Part shown: positions 8,165-16,415 of the stretch, in pieces
Layout: each line of letters opens with the position of its first letter
Numbering within the stretch: position 1 is the stretch's first letter
Source of the DNA: Geomonas diazotrophica
GTDB taxonomy: Bacteria; Desulfobacterota; Desulfuromonadia; Geobacterales; Geobacteraceae
Direction: 5' to 3'
NCBI RefSeq assembly: GCF_018919385.1
Contig: NZ_JAHLMF010000012.1
Span: 96,443 to 160,442 of the forward strand
Length of the DNA stretch: 64,000 nucleotides
Translations under genes and position numbers: made by a program
Notes under the pieces: generated by a model
Databases searched by the model: none
The model's input: only the letters and a program-made list of their open reading frames with translations
What the model was told of the DNA's origin: nothing

Positions 8165-9391
8165 TTACTTTGCTGCTTCAGAAGAGCCGACGACGGTCGT
8201 AACCGCGCGCCGGTTGCGTTGGCGTCCGTCGACGGTCGCATTATCAGCGATGGGGCTGGAATTGCCAACCCCCTGGGTCTGTATCCGGGCGATGGAGATG
8301 CCATAGGCCCGTGTGAGGTAGCGTTTTATTTGCTCTGCACGTTTTGTCGAAAGAGTCTGGTTTAAACTTTCCGACCCGGTACTGTCGGCATGGCCAATTA
8401 TGATTGCCACTGTTTGGCGATTACTTTTCATGAATTTGGCGATGCGGTCGAGCACAGGTGAAAATTTCGGACGGATAGCATAGCTTTTAGAATCGAACTC
8501 AATCGTCAAGGTCAGCATCGGTGCTTTCCCCAACTCTGTTGAAGGACCGGGCAGTTGCACGGTAACCTCCGCGCTCGGGCTGGGCGCGCCTTGAGCAACC
8601 GGCTCGGTTTTGGTTCCGTCACTTGTGTTTGTTGCGAGTGGGGCCAGAGCAACCGCAGCGGGGCCGGGAGCCGCTATGACAGGTGCCGGAACAGGTATGG
8701 GCGGCTCGGGCGCTACTGGAGCCGTGGGCACGGCAGCAACCAAACCTGCGGGCGGAGCTTTGGCGACAGGCGCCTGCGCTGCGTTCACATTGGCAGGAGG
8801 GGGCTGCAGGGCAGGGGGGAGTGATGCAGGGACGTTATTCCTTCTGTACTTCGTGGGCGGCGCGCTCTTGCGCTCGTTAAAGATGAAGCTTAAACCGGCG
8901 GTCAATTCAAAGCTGTTCCCTAAACTGGTAGCTGCGATGTCCCTGATCTCGCACCGGAGGGCCAGGTTGTTCCGGATAAAATATTTCGCCCCCACGCCGA
9001 AATCTATGAATGGGCTCGATTGGCCTTTGTCGGCTATGAGCCCCCCCACGCCGAAGGTGACGAAAGGAGTGAATTGTTCTCGTCTCAAGATCGGATAGAC
9101 CGTCTGCAGACTAAGCAGATACAGGTTGGTCACACCGTTGACGCCGGAATCGGCCATGGCAGCACTGATATCGCCCTCGAAAACAAAGCTGTCTGTCACC
9201 TGCTTGTCAACCTTGAGACCGACCAGAGGGCCGGTCTTTAACGATTCGAAATGGCCAGGGACAAAGGCGCCAATAACGGGAGTGACGCCGAGGTCGCCGA
9301 TCTGTTCCCGTGCATGGCACGGTATTGCCGCTGCAGCCAATACAAGTACGGAGCAGGCTAACAAGTATCCTCGGAGCGTGGGTTTCTTCAT
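8165..9391 (-). CDS. OmpA-family outer-membrane protein with long Pro/Ala linker
   Basis: 408 residues in three parts: signal peptide; an eight-strand-like beta-barrel of ~170 residues (LGVTPVIGAFVPGHFE to ELTAGLSFIFNE); a ~120-residue proline/alanine linker; and a C-terminal OmpA/MotB peptidoglycan-binding domain with IIGHADSTGSESLNQTLSTKRAEQIKRYL and DGRQRNRRAV. It anchors outer membrane to cell wall. The start at 9391 is chosen for the signal peptide; the Shine-Dalgarno is weak (GAGAAAGGG, distant). A paralogue with identical architecture lies at 16.4-17.8 kb, and both adjoin a gene of the YTYV/OB type. Confidence 0.88.
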   Translation of the reverse strand: MKKPTLRGYLLACSVLVLAAAAIPCHAREQIGDLGVTPVIGAFVPGHFESLKTGPLVGLKVDKQVTDSFVFEGDISAAMADSGVNGVTNLYLLSLQTVYPILRREQFTPFVTFGVGGLIADKGQSSPFIDFGVGAKYFIRNNLALRCEIRDIAATSLGNSFELTAGLSFIFNERKSAPPTKYRRNNVPASLPPALQPPPANVNAAQAPVAKAPPAGLVAAVPTAPVAPEPPIPVPAPVIAAPGPAAVALAPLATNTSDGTKTEPVAQGAPSPSAEVTVQLPGPSTELGKAPMLTLTIEFDSKSYAIRPKFSPVLDRIAKFMKSNRQTVAIIIGHADSTGSESLNQTLSTKRAEQIKRYLTRAYGISIARIQTQGVGNSSPIADNATVDGRQRNRRAVTTVVGSSEAAK

Positions 9392-9684
9392 GCAGAGTAG
9401 CCCTTTCTCAGGTGTTGCCCTGGAGTTGGCAGGCTCGCTGAGGCGGCGAAGCGCTGCTGGGTATGGGCACATGGGAGACGATAAATGAGCCGGGTGATTC
9501 TACTTTATTTGGCTGCAAGAGTCAAAGAAACTGCGTTCTCTATTGCAACGAAAGCTGCCAGTGCTCCTTGGAGAATCAGGGGACTCTCTCCTGTCCCATA
9601 ATCTGCTTGTTAGTTGGCGGTGATAATGGTATTTTTCGGAAGGAACCTGGTGCATCAATTAACACCTAAATGCAAGGAGCTTTC

Positions 9685-10413
9685 ATGATCAAGCGCGCAA
9701 CTGTCATCTCCGCTTTTCTTGTGGCCGTTATCCCGGCCACTCTAGTTTTCGCAGACGGCTTGGCCGGAGGGGGAGGGGGTGTAATGTCCACTACCGACGG
9801 GGCAGCTGGTAAGGTCGTTGAAACGGCGACAGCAGGCGAGTACACCTATGTCAACTTGGAGAAGGACGGTAAAACTGCCTGGGTTGCCTGTCCGGTAACC
9901 AAGGTCAATGTCGGGCAGCAACTAGCCTTTACGGGGTGCACGCCGATGATGAACTTTGAGAGCAAGGCTTTGAATAAAACTTTCGGGATCATCATGTTTT
10001 GCGGCATGCCTCTCTCGCAGGCTGAAACCGAGTTGCTTAGTAAAAAATCCACAGGGAGCAGCGGTTTGGTACCTGAGGCAAAGGAGAAGATTGTTGTAGA
10101 AATGGTTAAGGCGCCAAATGCGTACAGCATTGCCGACCTCTACCAGAAAAGTGAGGAGTTGGACAAAAAGACGGTCGTTGTTACTGGAAAGGTCATGAAA
10201 GTGTCCCAGAGGATCATGGGGTGGAACTGGCTCCATTTGCAGGACGGCACGGGAACGCCTCTACAGAAAAACAATGATCTCGTCGTGACAACAAAGGAGC
10301 TTCCGAAGGTAGGCGACGTGGTGACGGTTTCTGGAACTTTCGCTAGAAACAGAGACTTTGGGTCGGGCTACAAGTATGCAGTCATCCTGGAATCGGCGTC
10401 GCTGCAGAAATAG
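9685..10413 (+). CDS. Secreted OB-fold protein with YTYV domain (NrfJ-like)
   Basis: 242 residues with signal peptide (ending VFA). Residues ~30-105 hold GKVVETATAGEYTYVNLE..GKTAWVA...V.VGQQ...NFESKALNKTFG, a domain shared with the lipoprotein at 15.6-16.3 kb. The C-terminal ~100 residues (VVVTGKVMKVSQRIMGWNWLHLQDGTG ... VGDVVTVSGTF) look like an OB-fold. Proteins of this type are sometimes labelled NrfJ-like or DNA-binding, but export argues against DNA. AAGGAG lies 5 nt before the ATG at 9685. Function unknown; the repeated pairing with OmpA-like proteins suggests an envelope role. Confidence 0.8.
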   Translation: MIKRATVISAFLVAVIPATLVFADGLAGGGGGVMSTTDGAAGKVVETATAGEYTYVNLEKDGKTAWVACPVTKVNVGQQLAFTGCTPMMNFESKALNKTFGIIMFCGMPLSQAETELLSKKSTGSSGLVPEAKEKIVVEMVKAPNAYSIADLYQKSEELDKKTVVVTGKVMKVSQRIMGWNWLHLQDGTGTPLQKNNDLVVTTKELPKVGDVVTVSGTFARNRDFGSGYKYAVILESASLQK

Positions 10414-10478
10414 CAACGCTGAATCGGCTCTGAGGTTGTAACGTCAAGCGGCAAGACCTGTCATGTCGAACTATTGGC

Positions 10479-10507
10479 TTGACAAAAAAACTGCCACCGC
10501 ATAAAAT
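10479..10507 (+). promoter_or_regulatory. Strong sigma-70-type promoter
   Basis: TTGACA at 10479-10484 and TAAAAT at 10502-10507 with a 17-bp spacer. It lies 200 bp before the 13+2-heme cytochrome, but a terminator intervenes at 10594-10624, so the transcript is either a short RNA or an attenuated leader. Confidence 0.75.
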
Positions 10508-10593
10508 CCGGCGCAAAATCAGCCGTATAAGCTGTCGTTGCGGCGTATGCTGCAGCAGAAACTCAGTCAAGTCTGCTGAAGTCTCTTCCTAGT

Positions 10594-10624
10594 AAGGCCG
10601 ACTGGTAACCCAGTCGGCCTTTTT
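10594..10624 (+). terminator. Intrinsic terminator before the cytochrome operon
   Basis: AAGGCCGACTGG pairs with CCAGTCGGCCTT around a 4-nt loop and is followed by a T-run. It could end the OB-protein transcript (170 bp upstream) or terminate RNA begun at the promoter at 10479-10507 before it reaches the cytochrome gene. Confidence 0.88.
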
Positions 10625-10706
10625 GATGTTAATCGTAGCGTTTACTCATCTAATTTGACTACCCCTTGTCGACTTCGGTTGGGGCCGTTTCAGGAGATCC
10701 GAAGCC

Positions 10707-12059
10707 ATGCCACAAAAAATTGCCACTTCCGTCCTTCTACTGGGGATCGTCACCTATTTGCTTGTCCCACTTTCGGTCACTACCGCTGGGGCAGGGGAGG
10801 CGGCGCAGAAGGAAGCCTGTGTCACTTCGTCGTGTCACGCGAACATGGGCAAAGCAGCCTTCGTTCATGGGCCCGCTGCAGTCGGTGAATGCACCGGCTG
10901 CCATACGAAGATAGGCAAGCACAAGTTCGAGCCGATTATAAATCCAGGCCAACAATGCCTTGAGTGCCACGAAAAACTAAATACCATGACCGTGGTACAT
11001 GCGCCTGTGCGCATGTTGGAGTGCGTGAAATGCCATGATCCTCACCAGTCGCCGTACAAGTACCAGTTGCGTGCAGAGGGGAGCAACCTGTGCTTTTTAT
11101 GCCACTCCAAGGCGATTGTGTCAGGAAAATATCTGCACGGGCCCCTCGGTGTCGGTGGTTGCAATGCATGTCACTATGCCCATCAAAGCCCAAATCGAAA
11201 GCTCTTGATAGCAGAGGGGAATTCCCTGTGCTTTACTTGCCACACCGATAAGGCTGAAGCATTCAAGGACAAGAAATACATGCATGCGCCGGTCAAAGAG
11301 GCCTGCATAAACTGCCATAGTCCACACAGTTCAGACTACCGCTTTACCCTTAGTGCAAACGGCAACATGGATCTCTGTTACAAGTGCCATAGGGACAAGG
11401 AAAAGGCCATAGCCAGCGCTACGGTACCCCACAAAGGGGTACAGACCGACCGCAAATGCCTGGCCTGCCACGATCCCCACGTCTCTGATTTTCCAAAACA
11501 GCTAGTAAGGCAGCCGATGGATCTGTGTATGAGCTGTCATGACCGTGAGTACAACGGTGCGAATGGTAAGATAGCGAATATGAGTGTTTTGCTTGGAAAC
11601 GGCAGCGAAAAACACGGGCCCATCCAGGAAAAGGACTGCTCAGGATGCCATGACGCGCACGGTTCAAACAACTTCAGGATACTGCTGGAGAGTTTCCCGC
11701 AGCTTTTCTATGCTCCATATAACGCTGACAATTACAAACTGTGCTTCATGTGTCACCAAAAGACCATCGCGAGTGTAGAAACGACGACCACTCTTACCGG
11801 TTTTCGAAACGGAGACCAGAATCTTCATTTCGTGCATGTCAACAAGGCAGTAAAAGGCCGTACTTGCAGGGCGTGCCATGATGCGCATGCGACAAACAAC
11901 CCCAAACACGTGCGCGACGGGGTGCCATTTGCAAAGTGGCAACTCCCCATCGGCTTCAAAAAGAGTGCAAATGGTGGGGCTTGTCTGCCGGGGTGCCACC
12001 AATTGTTCAGTTACGACAGGGTAAAACCTGTCCTCAACAAGCAGGTGCAAGGCAAATGA
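10707..12059 (+). CDS. Multiheme c-type cytochrome, 13 CXXCH plus CX4CH and CX3CH
   Basis: 450 residues with signal peptide. Thirteen canonical CXXCH sites are flanked by two unusual ones: CVTSSCH (CX4CH) just after the signal peptide and CLPGCH (CX3CH) near the C-terminus. The cytochrome at 44.5 kb has the same 13+2 order and the same C-terminal context (FRNGDxNLHFVHV, then C-x3-CH...YDRxKP), so they are clear paralogues. AGGAGATCC precedes the ATG. Its TGA overlaps the ATG of the next TPR gene (ATGA). It heads a four-gene operon. Probable role: extracellular or periplasmic electron conduit subunit. Confidence 0.92.
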   Translation: MPQKIATSVLLLGIVTYLLVPLSVTTAGAGEAAQKEACVTSSCHANMGKAAFVHGPAAVGECTGCHTKIGKHKFEPIINPGQQCLECHEKLNTMTVVHAPVRMLECVKCHDPHQSPYKYQLRAEGSNLCFLCHSKAIVSGKYLHGPLGVGGCNACHYAHQSPNRKLLIAEGNSLCFTCHTDKAEAFKDKKYMHAPVKEACINCHSPHSSDYRFTLSANGNMDLCYKCHRDKEKAIASATVPHKGVQTDRKCLACHDPHVSDFPKQLVRQPMDLCMSCHDREYNGANGKIANMSVLLGNGSEKHGPIQEKDCSGCHDAHGSNNFRILLESFPQLFYAPYNADNYKLCFMCHQKTIASVETTTTLTGFRNGDQNLHFVHVNKAVKGRTCRACHDAHATNNPKHVRDGVPFAKWQLPIGFKKSANGGACLPGCHQLFSYDRVKPVLNKQVQGK

Positions 12060-12580
12060 GGTGTAGAAGCGCTGGCCGCGCCGCAAATGCCTTTGGGGGG
12101 CAGAAGGTGGTTATCTTTTGCCTTCTTTTCCTGCTGCTGGCGTTGACAGTATGCCATGGGGGGGGACTCAATGCGGATGGGGCACAACCTGCCGTGTCCC
12201 AAACTGCAGGAGAAGACGACGAAATAAGGGCAGCCCGTACCGATGTGGAAAGACAGCCTGGAGTGCCCCAGCCCCTCATTCATCTCGGCTATCTGTTGGT
12301 TGCTTCCGGCAAGCCCGAGGAGGCCTTGACACGGTTTGATCAGGTTCTTGTTCTGGTCCCCAAATCGTTTGAGGCGAAAACCGGTCGCGGCATGGCACTT
12401 GCCCGGCTGGGGAGATTGCAGGAGGCCGAGCGTGAACTGCGCAGTGCCCTGCTTATGAACCCCAACCCTGTGCGTACCCACTACGAACTTGGGCTGGTGT
12501 ATCGGCAACTGGGCGATGAAGGCAAGGCCCTCGAGCAGTTCAAGGAAGGAATCAGGAAGTATGAACAGGGTAGGCAGTGA
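12056..12580 (+). CDS. Membrane-anchored TPR protein
   Basis: 174 residues. The start at 12056 is chosen because it overlaps the cytochrome stop as ATGA, the usual coupling arrangement, and gives a charged N-terminus followed by one hydrophobic segment (VVIFCLLFLLLALTVC). The rest holds about three tetratricopeptide units (PLIHLGYLLVASGKPEEALTRF, SFEAKTGRGMALARLGRLQEAE, HYELGLVYRQLGDEGKALEQF). TPRs mediate protein contacts, so a role in assembling or holding the flanking cytochromes is likely. The next gene starts inside this one. Confidence 0.82.
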   Translation: MRCRSAGRAANAFGGQKVVIFCLLFLLLALTVCHGGGLNADGAQPAVSQTAGEDDEIRAARTDVERQPGVPQPLIHLGYLLVASGKPEEALTRFDQVLVLVPKSFEAKTGRGMALARLGRLQEAERELRSALLMNPNPVRTHYELGLVYRQLGDEGKALEQFKEGIRKYEQGRQ

Positions 12581-13706
12581 TCTTCAAGCGGATATTTTCG
12601 GGGTGGTGAGGCGTTATCTCACCCTATTGATCATGGCGCTATGTTTCTGGAGCGGTTCCCCGGCACCGGCCGATGCCTCTCTCCTTGTATTGCAGGTCGG
12701 GGTCGAAGGGCCCGATTTTGTTCTTAATACGCTGGAAGGCAAAAATAAAAAATCCTCAGAATTGCAAGGAGAGGGCCTTACTGCACTCGTTTTCTGGTCT
12801 ACCTCTGTGAAAAAGTCGGAGGCCCTGCTGACCAAGATGCAGCAACTGTATTCCCGCTTCCGATCCTCCGGCTTCAGCGTGATTGCAGTCAATGTTGATG
12901 AACAAAAGGCAGGGCCACGGACGCTACAGGCGGTTGGCAAGACCCGAGACCGGTTGAAGCTCGATTTCCCAATGTTGCTGGATCCCGGTCTAGCCGCCTT
13001 CAGCGATTACGGCGTAATAGCGCTGCCAACAACCGTCATCGTGGACAAGCAACGAGTCGTGAAGTACGAGCTCTCCGGATACCCTCTGGTCGGGGCCGAC
13101 GCTTTGGAAGAGTTCGTGGTTTCTTCAATAGCCGGGCCCTCGTCGCAAAAGCACGTCGCGCATCCTGCTTACCTGCCTGACAAGACAGCGGTCCGATTCT
13201 ATGGGATGGGGATACGCAGCCTTAAATCGAAGGTCCTTGCGAGCCAGGCTGAAAATTGGTTCCGCAAAGCCGTCGACGCCGATCCCAATTTCATGCTGCC
13301 GCGCCTGGGGCTTGGCAAGTTGTACAAGGACCGGGGAGACATGGCGCGTGCCGAGGCCGAGTATCGTGCAGTTCTCGCAAAAGAGCCGAAGCACCCGGTT
13401 GCCACCTGCGAAGTCGCTCTTGTCCTGGTGGAACGAGGCAGGAATACAGATGCCCTTGCCATGCTTGAGGACGCGCGCAAGTCGCACGAGGCCTATTCGC
13501 CATGTTACTACTACATGGGGTATGCTTTGGGGCGGGAGAGGAGACTACCTGAGGCGGAGGCGATGTTCAGGGAGGCCGAGGCACTAAACCCTTCCGACTA
13601 CAGAACCTATGTTTACCAAGGTAAGCTGTTTGAGTACTTGAAAGACACGAAAAAGGCCGCAGACTCCTACGCGCGTGCTTTAGACAGGATTGTTCATGGC
13701 AAGTGA
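12561..13706 (+). CDS. Thioredoxin-fold (redoxin) protein lacking catalytic cysteines, fused to TPRs
   Basis: 381 residues: signal segment (LTLLIMALCFWSGSPAPADA); an AhpC/TlpA-like redoxin domain at ~45-190 with GPDFVLNTLEGK, FSVIAVNVDE and the cis-proline region ALPTTVIVDK; then 4-5 TPRs. Where TlpA/ResA proteins have W-C-x-x-C after F-W-x-x, this protein has FWSTSVKKS, so both redox cysteines are gone. A binding rather than thiol-redox role is inferred, for example holding apocytochrome or heme-lyase substrates. The ATG at 12561 follows AAGGAATCAGGAAG and overlaps the upstream gene by 20 bp. Confidence 0.85.
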   Translation: MNRVGSDLQADIFGVVRRYLTLLIMALCFWSGSPAPADASLLVLQVGVEGPDFVLNTLEGKNKKSSELQGEGLTALVFWSTSVKKSEALLTKMQQLYSRFRSSGFSVIAVNVDEQKAGPRTLQAVGKTRDRLKLDFPMLLDPGLAAFSDYGVIALPTTVIVDKQRVVKYELSGYPLVGADALEEFVVSSIAGPSSQKHVAHPAYLPDKTAVRFYGMGIRSLKSKVLASQAENWFRKAVDADPNFMLPRLGLGKLYKDRGDMARAEAEYRAVLAKEPKHPVATCEVALVLVERGRNTDALAMLEDARKSHEAYSPCYYYMGYALGRERRLPEAEAMFREAEALNPSDYRTYVYQGKLFEYLKDTKKAADSYARALDRIVHGK

Positions 13707-14733
13707 TTTTAAGGCGTCTGGTGCAGTCAAGCTTGGGAGGTTGGCTGGTCTGATCGGGGCAGCTGCGCTTGGCGTCTGCCTTTTGGGTGGAGCTGCGGTG
13801 GCCGAGCCGGGTGACAGCCGCATAAAAATCGTCACGCCACCGGACAAGTCCGTGCTGGAAGGCCCCCTTGCTGCGGTCACGGTGCGGTTGCCGACGGATC
13901 GGCCGGACGAAATACAGATCTTCCTGAACCGAAGGCGTGTCAGACTGCCAAAGAGGCAGTACCGCCAGTACATGACCTGCTTCGATGGCGTAGAACTTGC
14001 GAGCGGTAAGAACGAGATCAGGGTGGTCGCCCTTAAGGGGGGGAAGCCCGTGGATGAAAGCACTTCGACGGTGTTCCTGCATTCAGAACTCTCGTCTGAT
14101 GGAGCAAGGGTGCCAGAAGGGTTCAGCGGGTACACCTTTCACGAGCAGACGCATGAGCGGGTTTGCCTACCTTGCCATCAACTCGATTTTTCCAAGACTG
14201 CCGAATCGGAAACACGTGCCGAAAATTCTCCTTGCTATCAGTGCCACAAGAAGATGCTCACCACGTATGCCAACGTTCATGGCCCAGCCGCAGTTGGCGG
14301 GTGCCTTGGGTGCCATGACCGGGGTGCAAAACCGAAACTCTCCGTGCCTAAGCCGGAAGGTAAGCTCTGCAACAGCTGTCACGAGAATTCCTGGCCAAGT
14401 ATGCCCTTTGGTCATGGGCCCACTGCGGCCGGAAGCTGTGCCATCTGCCACGATCCCCACGCGTCGAACCAACCTTACTTTCTACTGAAATCAGCTGCCG
14501 ACCTTTGTGCGGGGTGTCATGAGGAGATTCTTGCCAAACCCCACGTCATAGTCGGGTTCTCGAACAACGCGCACCCCGTGCGTAAATGGCCGGACCCGTA
14601 CCATCCGGGCAAGGAATTCACTTGCGTTTCCTGCCATAATCCCCATGCCGGACTTACGCCGGCTTTCCTTCAAAATTACGATGGCATTTCACCCATCAGC
14701 AACTTCTGCATTACCTGTCATGCAATGCGCTAG
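13696..14733 (+). CDS. 8-heme c-type cytochrome with N-terminal Ig-like domain
   Basis: 345 residues. A signal anchor (LIGAAALGVCLLGGAAVA) is followed by an ~100-residue beta domain of Ig/cadherin style (IKIVTPPDKSVLEGPLAAVTVRL ... KNEIRVVALKGG) and then eight CXXCH sites (CLPCH, CYQCH, CLGCH, CNSCH, CAICHDPHAS, CAGCH, CVSCHNPHAG, CITCH). The ATG at 13696 overlaps the preceding stop by 11 bp, making this the last gene of the 10.7-14.7 kb operon. The Ig-like domain suggests contact with another surface protein. Confidence 0.88.
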   Translation: MASDFKASGAVKLGRLAGLIGAAALGVCLLGGAAVAEPGDSRIKIVTPPDKSVLEGPLAAVTVRLPTDRPDEIQIFLNRRRVRLPKRQYRQYMTCFDGVELASGKNEIRVVALKGGKPVDESTSTVFLHSELSSDGARVPEGFSGYTFHEQTHERVCLPCHQLDFSKTAESETRAENSPCYQCHKKMLTTYANVHGPAAVGGCLGCHDRGAKPKLSVPKPEGKLCNSCHENSWPSMPFGHGPTAAGSCAICHDPHASNQPYFLLKSAADLCAGCHEEILAKPHVIVGFSNNAHPVRKWPDPYHPGKEFTCVSCHNPHAGLTPAFLQNYDGISPISNFCITCHAMR

Positions 14734-14758
14734 GCAGAGTTGCCTGGTCATCTGTTTT

Positions 14759-15181
14759 TCACCTTGATGCAACCTCTACTTGGGTAAAAGCCCGCACGAT
14801 CGTTTCTGCTTCGGGAAGCCCCTGGGCAGCAGCCTTTCTCAACCACCTGAGCCCTTCGGCTTCATTTGCATGCACCCCGGCTCCCTCCAGGTAAAGAAGA
14901 CCAAGATCCGCCTGTGCAACATCAAGTCCCAGTTCTGCAGCTCGGTGCAGGTAGGTCAGCGCTGTTTTCTTGTCCTGGTTCAATCCGATCCCGCTGCCAT
15001 ACATTTGGCTCAAAATGAAGTATGACCCTGCAGTCTCGTCTGATTTGAACTCCCGTGCAGCTTTTTCATAATTACCCGCTGCGTAGGCCACGACTCCCGC
15101 TGCGTAATCAGCGAAGGCCGGTAAAGCTGCACTGACGAACAACACAGATCCGATTAACGCGGTTAACAGTTTCCGTCTCAT
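14759..15181 (-). CDS. Secreted Sel1-repeat protein
   Basis: 140 residues: signal peptide (LLTALIGSVLFVSAALPAFA), then YAAGNYEKAAREF and three Sel1-type units with KKTALTYLHRAAELGLDVAQADLGLLY and the next copy. GAGGAGGG lies 6 nt before the ATG at 15181. It is the paralogue of the Sel1 gene at 5.1-5.5 kb, matching in size, signal and repeat layout, and it too sits beside cytochrome genes. It is convergent with the 8-heme cytochrome, whose stop lies 25 bp away. Confidence 0.85.
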   Translation of the reverse strand: MRRKLLTALIGSVLFVSAALPAFADYAAGVVAYAAGNYEKAAREFKSDETAGSYFILSQMYGSGIGLNQDKKTALTYLHRAAELGLDVAQADLGLLYLEGAGVHANEAEGLRWLRKAAAQGLPEAETIVRAFTQVEVASR

Positions 15182-15359
15182 GGCACCCTCCTCACGGCTT
15201 GATTTTGGTTGGGGTATCGCAAGTTCGGTGCCAATGTGCGATGAGAGCAAACTACCGTCCTTTCAGTCGTTTATGTAATTTAGTGGAGATGGTGGTCTGT
15301 TGCCCCTTGAACAGCTTGTAGCCTGTGGATTGGCTTAATAATTGGATTCACTCTTCTTT

Positions 15360-15600
15360 TTAAAAACTGGGCAGGTGTGCAGAATGTGTACACTGACAAG
15401 TTGGTCTCACCGCCCGCGGCGGCAGGTGCCGTAGTGGCAGGTGCTGCCTCGAGGGTACCGCAGCTTTCTTGGTCACCTCAATTCCGCTGGCAAAATAGAT
15501 GGACTTGAAGGTGCGGTTTAGGGGCTTGCTGCTGAATTCGCCCATCGGTGTGCCGTAACGCACGCAACTGCTTTTCAGTCGGGTTCAGATGTGCCCGCCC
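15360..15600 (-). pseudogene. Decayed copy of the YTYV/OB-type domain
   Basis: On the minus strand a short open frame reads GTPMGEFSSKPLNRTFKSIYFASGIEV, a clear match to CTPMMNFESKALNKTFG in the 9.7-kb gene and to NFNSKALNRTFDSIIFSGG in the 15.6-kb lipoprotein. Upstream of it the frame is closed by a stop, and downstream the natural-looking end (TLEAAPATTAPAAAGGETN) is in the +1 frame. So half a domain is missing and a frameshift is present. It lies directly after the lipoprotein gene and is probably the remnant of a tandem copy. Confidence 0.65.
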
Positions 15601-15622
15601 CAAACCGAAGGTACGCTCGATG

Positions 15623-16336
15623 TTACCGTTGCTCCGCCCGCGGGGCTTCAGGCGCGGCCGCCGCAGGGACGGCAGGGGGGGGGGCAGCGGACTTCTGCTG
15701 GTCGGGTCCCTTCTTCAGTCCCCCGGAAAAATGGATATAGGGAAAGTTCCGGTTCAGTGTGGTGCTCTTGAAGTTGACCATGTCGATACCTGGTATCAGC
15801 TCGATATTCTCCCCCACCTTGACTTCCGTGCCCGGTATGGCAGACCAGGTCCTTCTCCCCTCCTTTTCCAGCAGGATGTAGGTGTAGGCGCCAGCATTCA
15901 TCGTCTGCAGCACCTTTCCCTCCATGACGGGGTTACCGACCTCCTTGCTTGCCTCAAGATCGGCCGCATGGGGGGCTCCCGTGGCCGTGGCTACCATTCC
16001 TCCTGAGAAGATGATGGAGTCGAAGGTGCGGTTGAGGGCCTTGCTGTTGAAGTTCTTCAGCTCGGCTCCTGGCAGCAGCTCGATCTGCTGCCCGATGCTC
16101 ACGCTCATCAGGGGGGCGGCCACCCAGAGCGTCTTCCCTTCCGTCTCAAGGTTGACGTAGGTATAACCCGCGGCATTCATAGTATCGAGTACCTTCCCAC
16201 GGAGCAGGCTGGGCGCCTTTGCAGAGACCGGTTTTGTTGCGGGCCTCGACGTCTGGCCGGGGAGGGTACACGCCGCCAGGCTGGTCGCCAGGATCGCCAG
16301 CCCCACAGCGATGGTCAGATTTCTAGTGTTCTTCAT
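15623..16336 (-). CDS. Lipoprotein with two YTYV/OB-type domains
   Basis: 237 residues. The lipobox is SLAAC at residues ~17-21. Two tandem copies of one domain follow: RGKVLDTMNAAGYTYVNLE ... ALNRTFDSIIFSGG and EGKVLQTMNAGAYTYILLE ... TLNRNFPYIHFSGG, ending in an Ala/Pro tail. The same domain occurs at 9.7 kb. GGAGGAACC precedes the ATG at 16336. A run of ten G (plus strand 15675-15684) encodes prolines near the C-terminus, so slippage would change the tail. It is in tandem with the OmpA-like gene and lies 79 bp beyond it. Confidence 0.82.
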   Translation of the reverse strand: MKNTRNLTIAVGLAILATSLAACTLPGQTSRPATKPVSAKAPSLLRGKVLDTMNAAGYTYVNLETEGKTLWVAAPLMSVSIGQQIELLPGAELKNFNSKALNRTFDSIIFSGGMVATATGAPHAADLEASKEVGNPVMEGKVLQTMNAGAYTYILLEKEGRRTWSAIPGTEVKVGENIELIPGIDMVNFKSTTLNRNFPYIHFSGGLKKGPDQQKSAAPPPAVPAAAAPEAPRAEQR

Positions 16337-16415
16337 GTACGGTTCCTCCGTATTGTTGCTCCGGCCCAGCCGGAGAGGGTGCTGCGCCGTACCTGCCGGT
16401 TTGGTCATGGCGACG

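Noticed and set aside
9520..9550. Minus-strand sigma-54-like element CTGGCAGCTTTCGTTGCA upstream of the OmpA-like gene
   Set aside because: GG and GC are 13 bp apart; one extra base usually abolishes sigma-54 promoter function.
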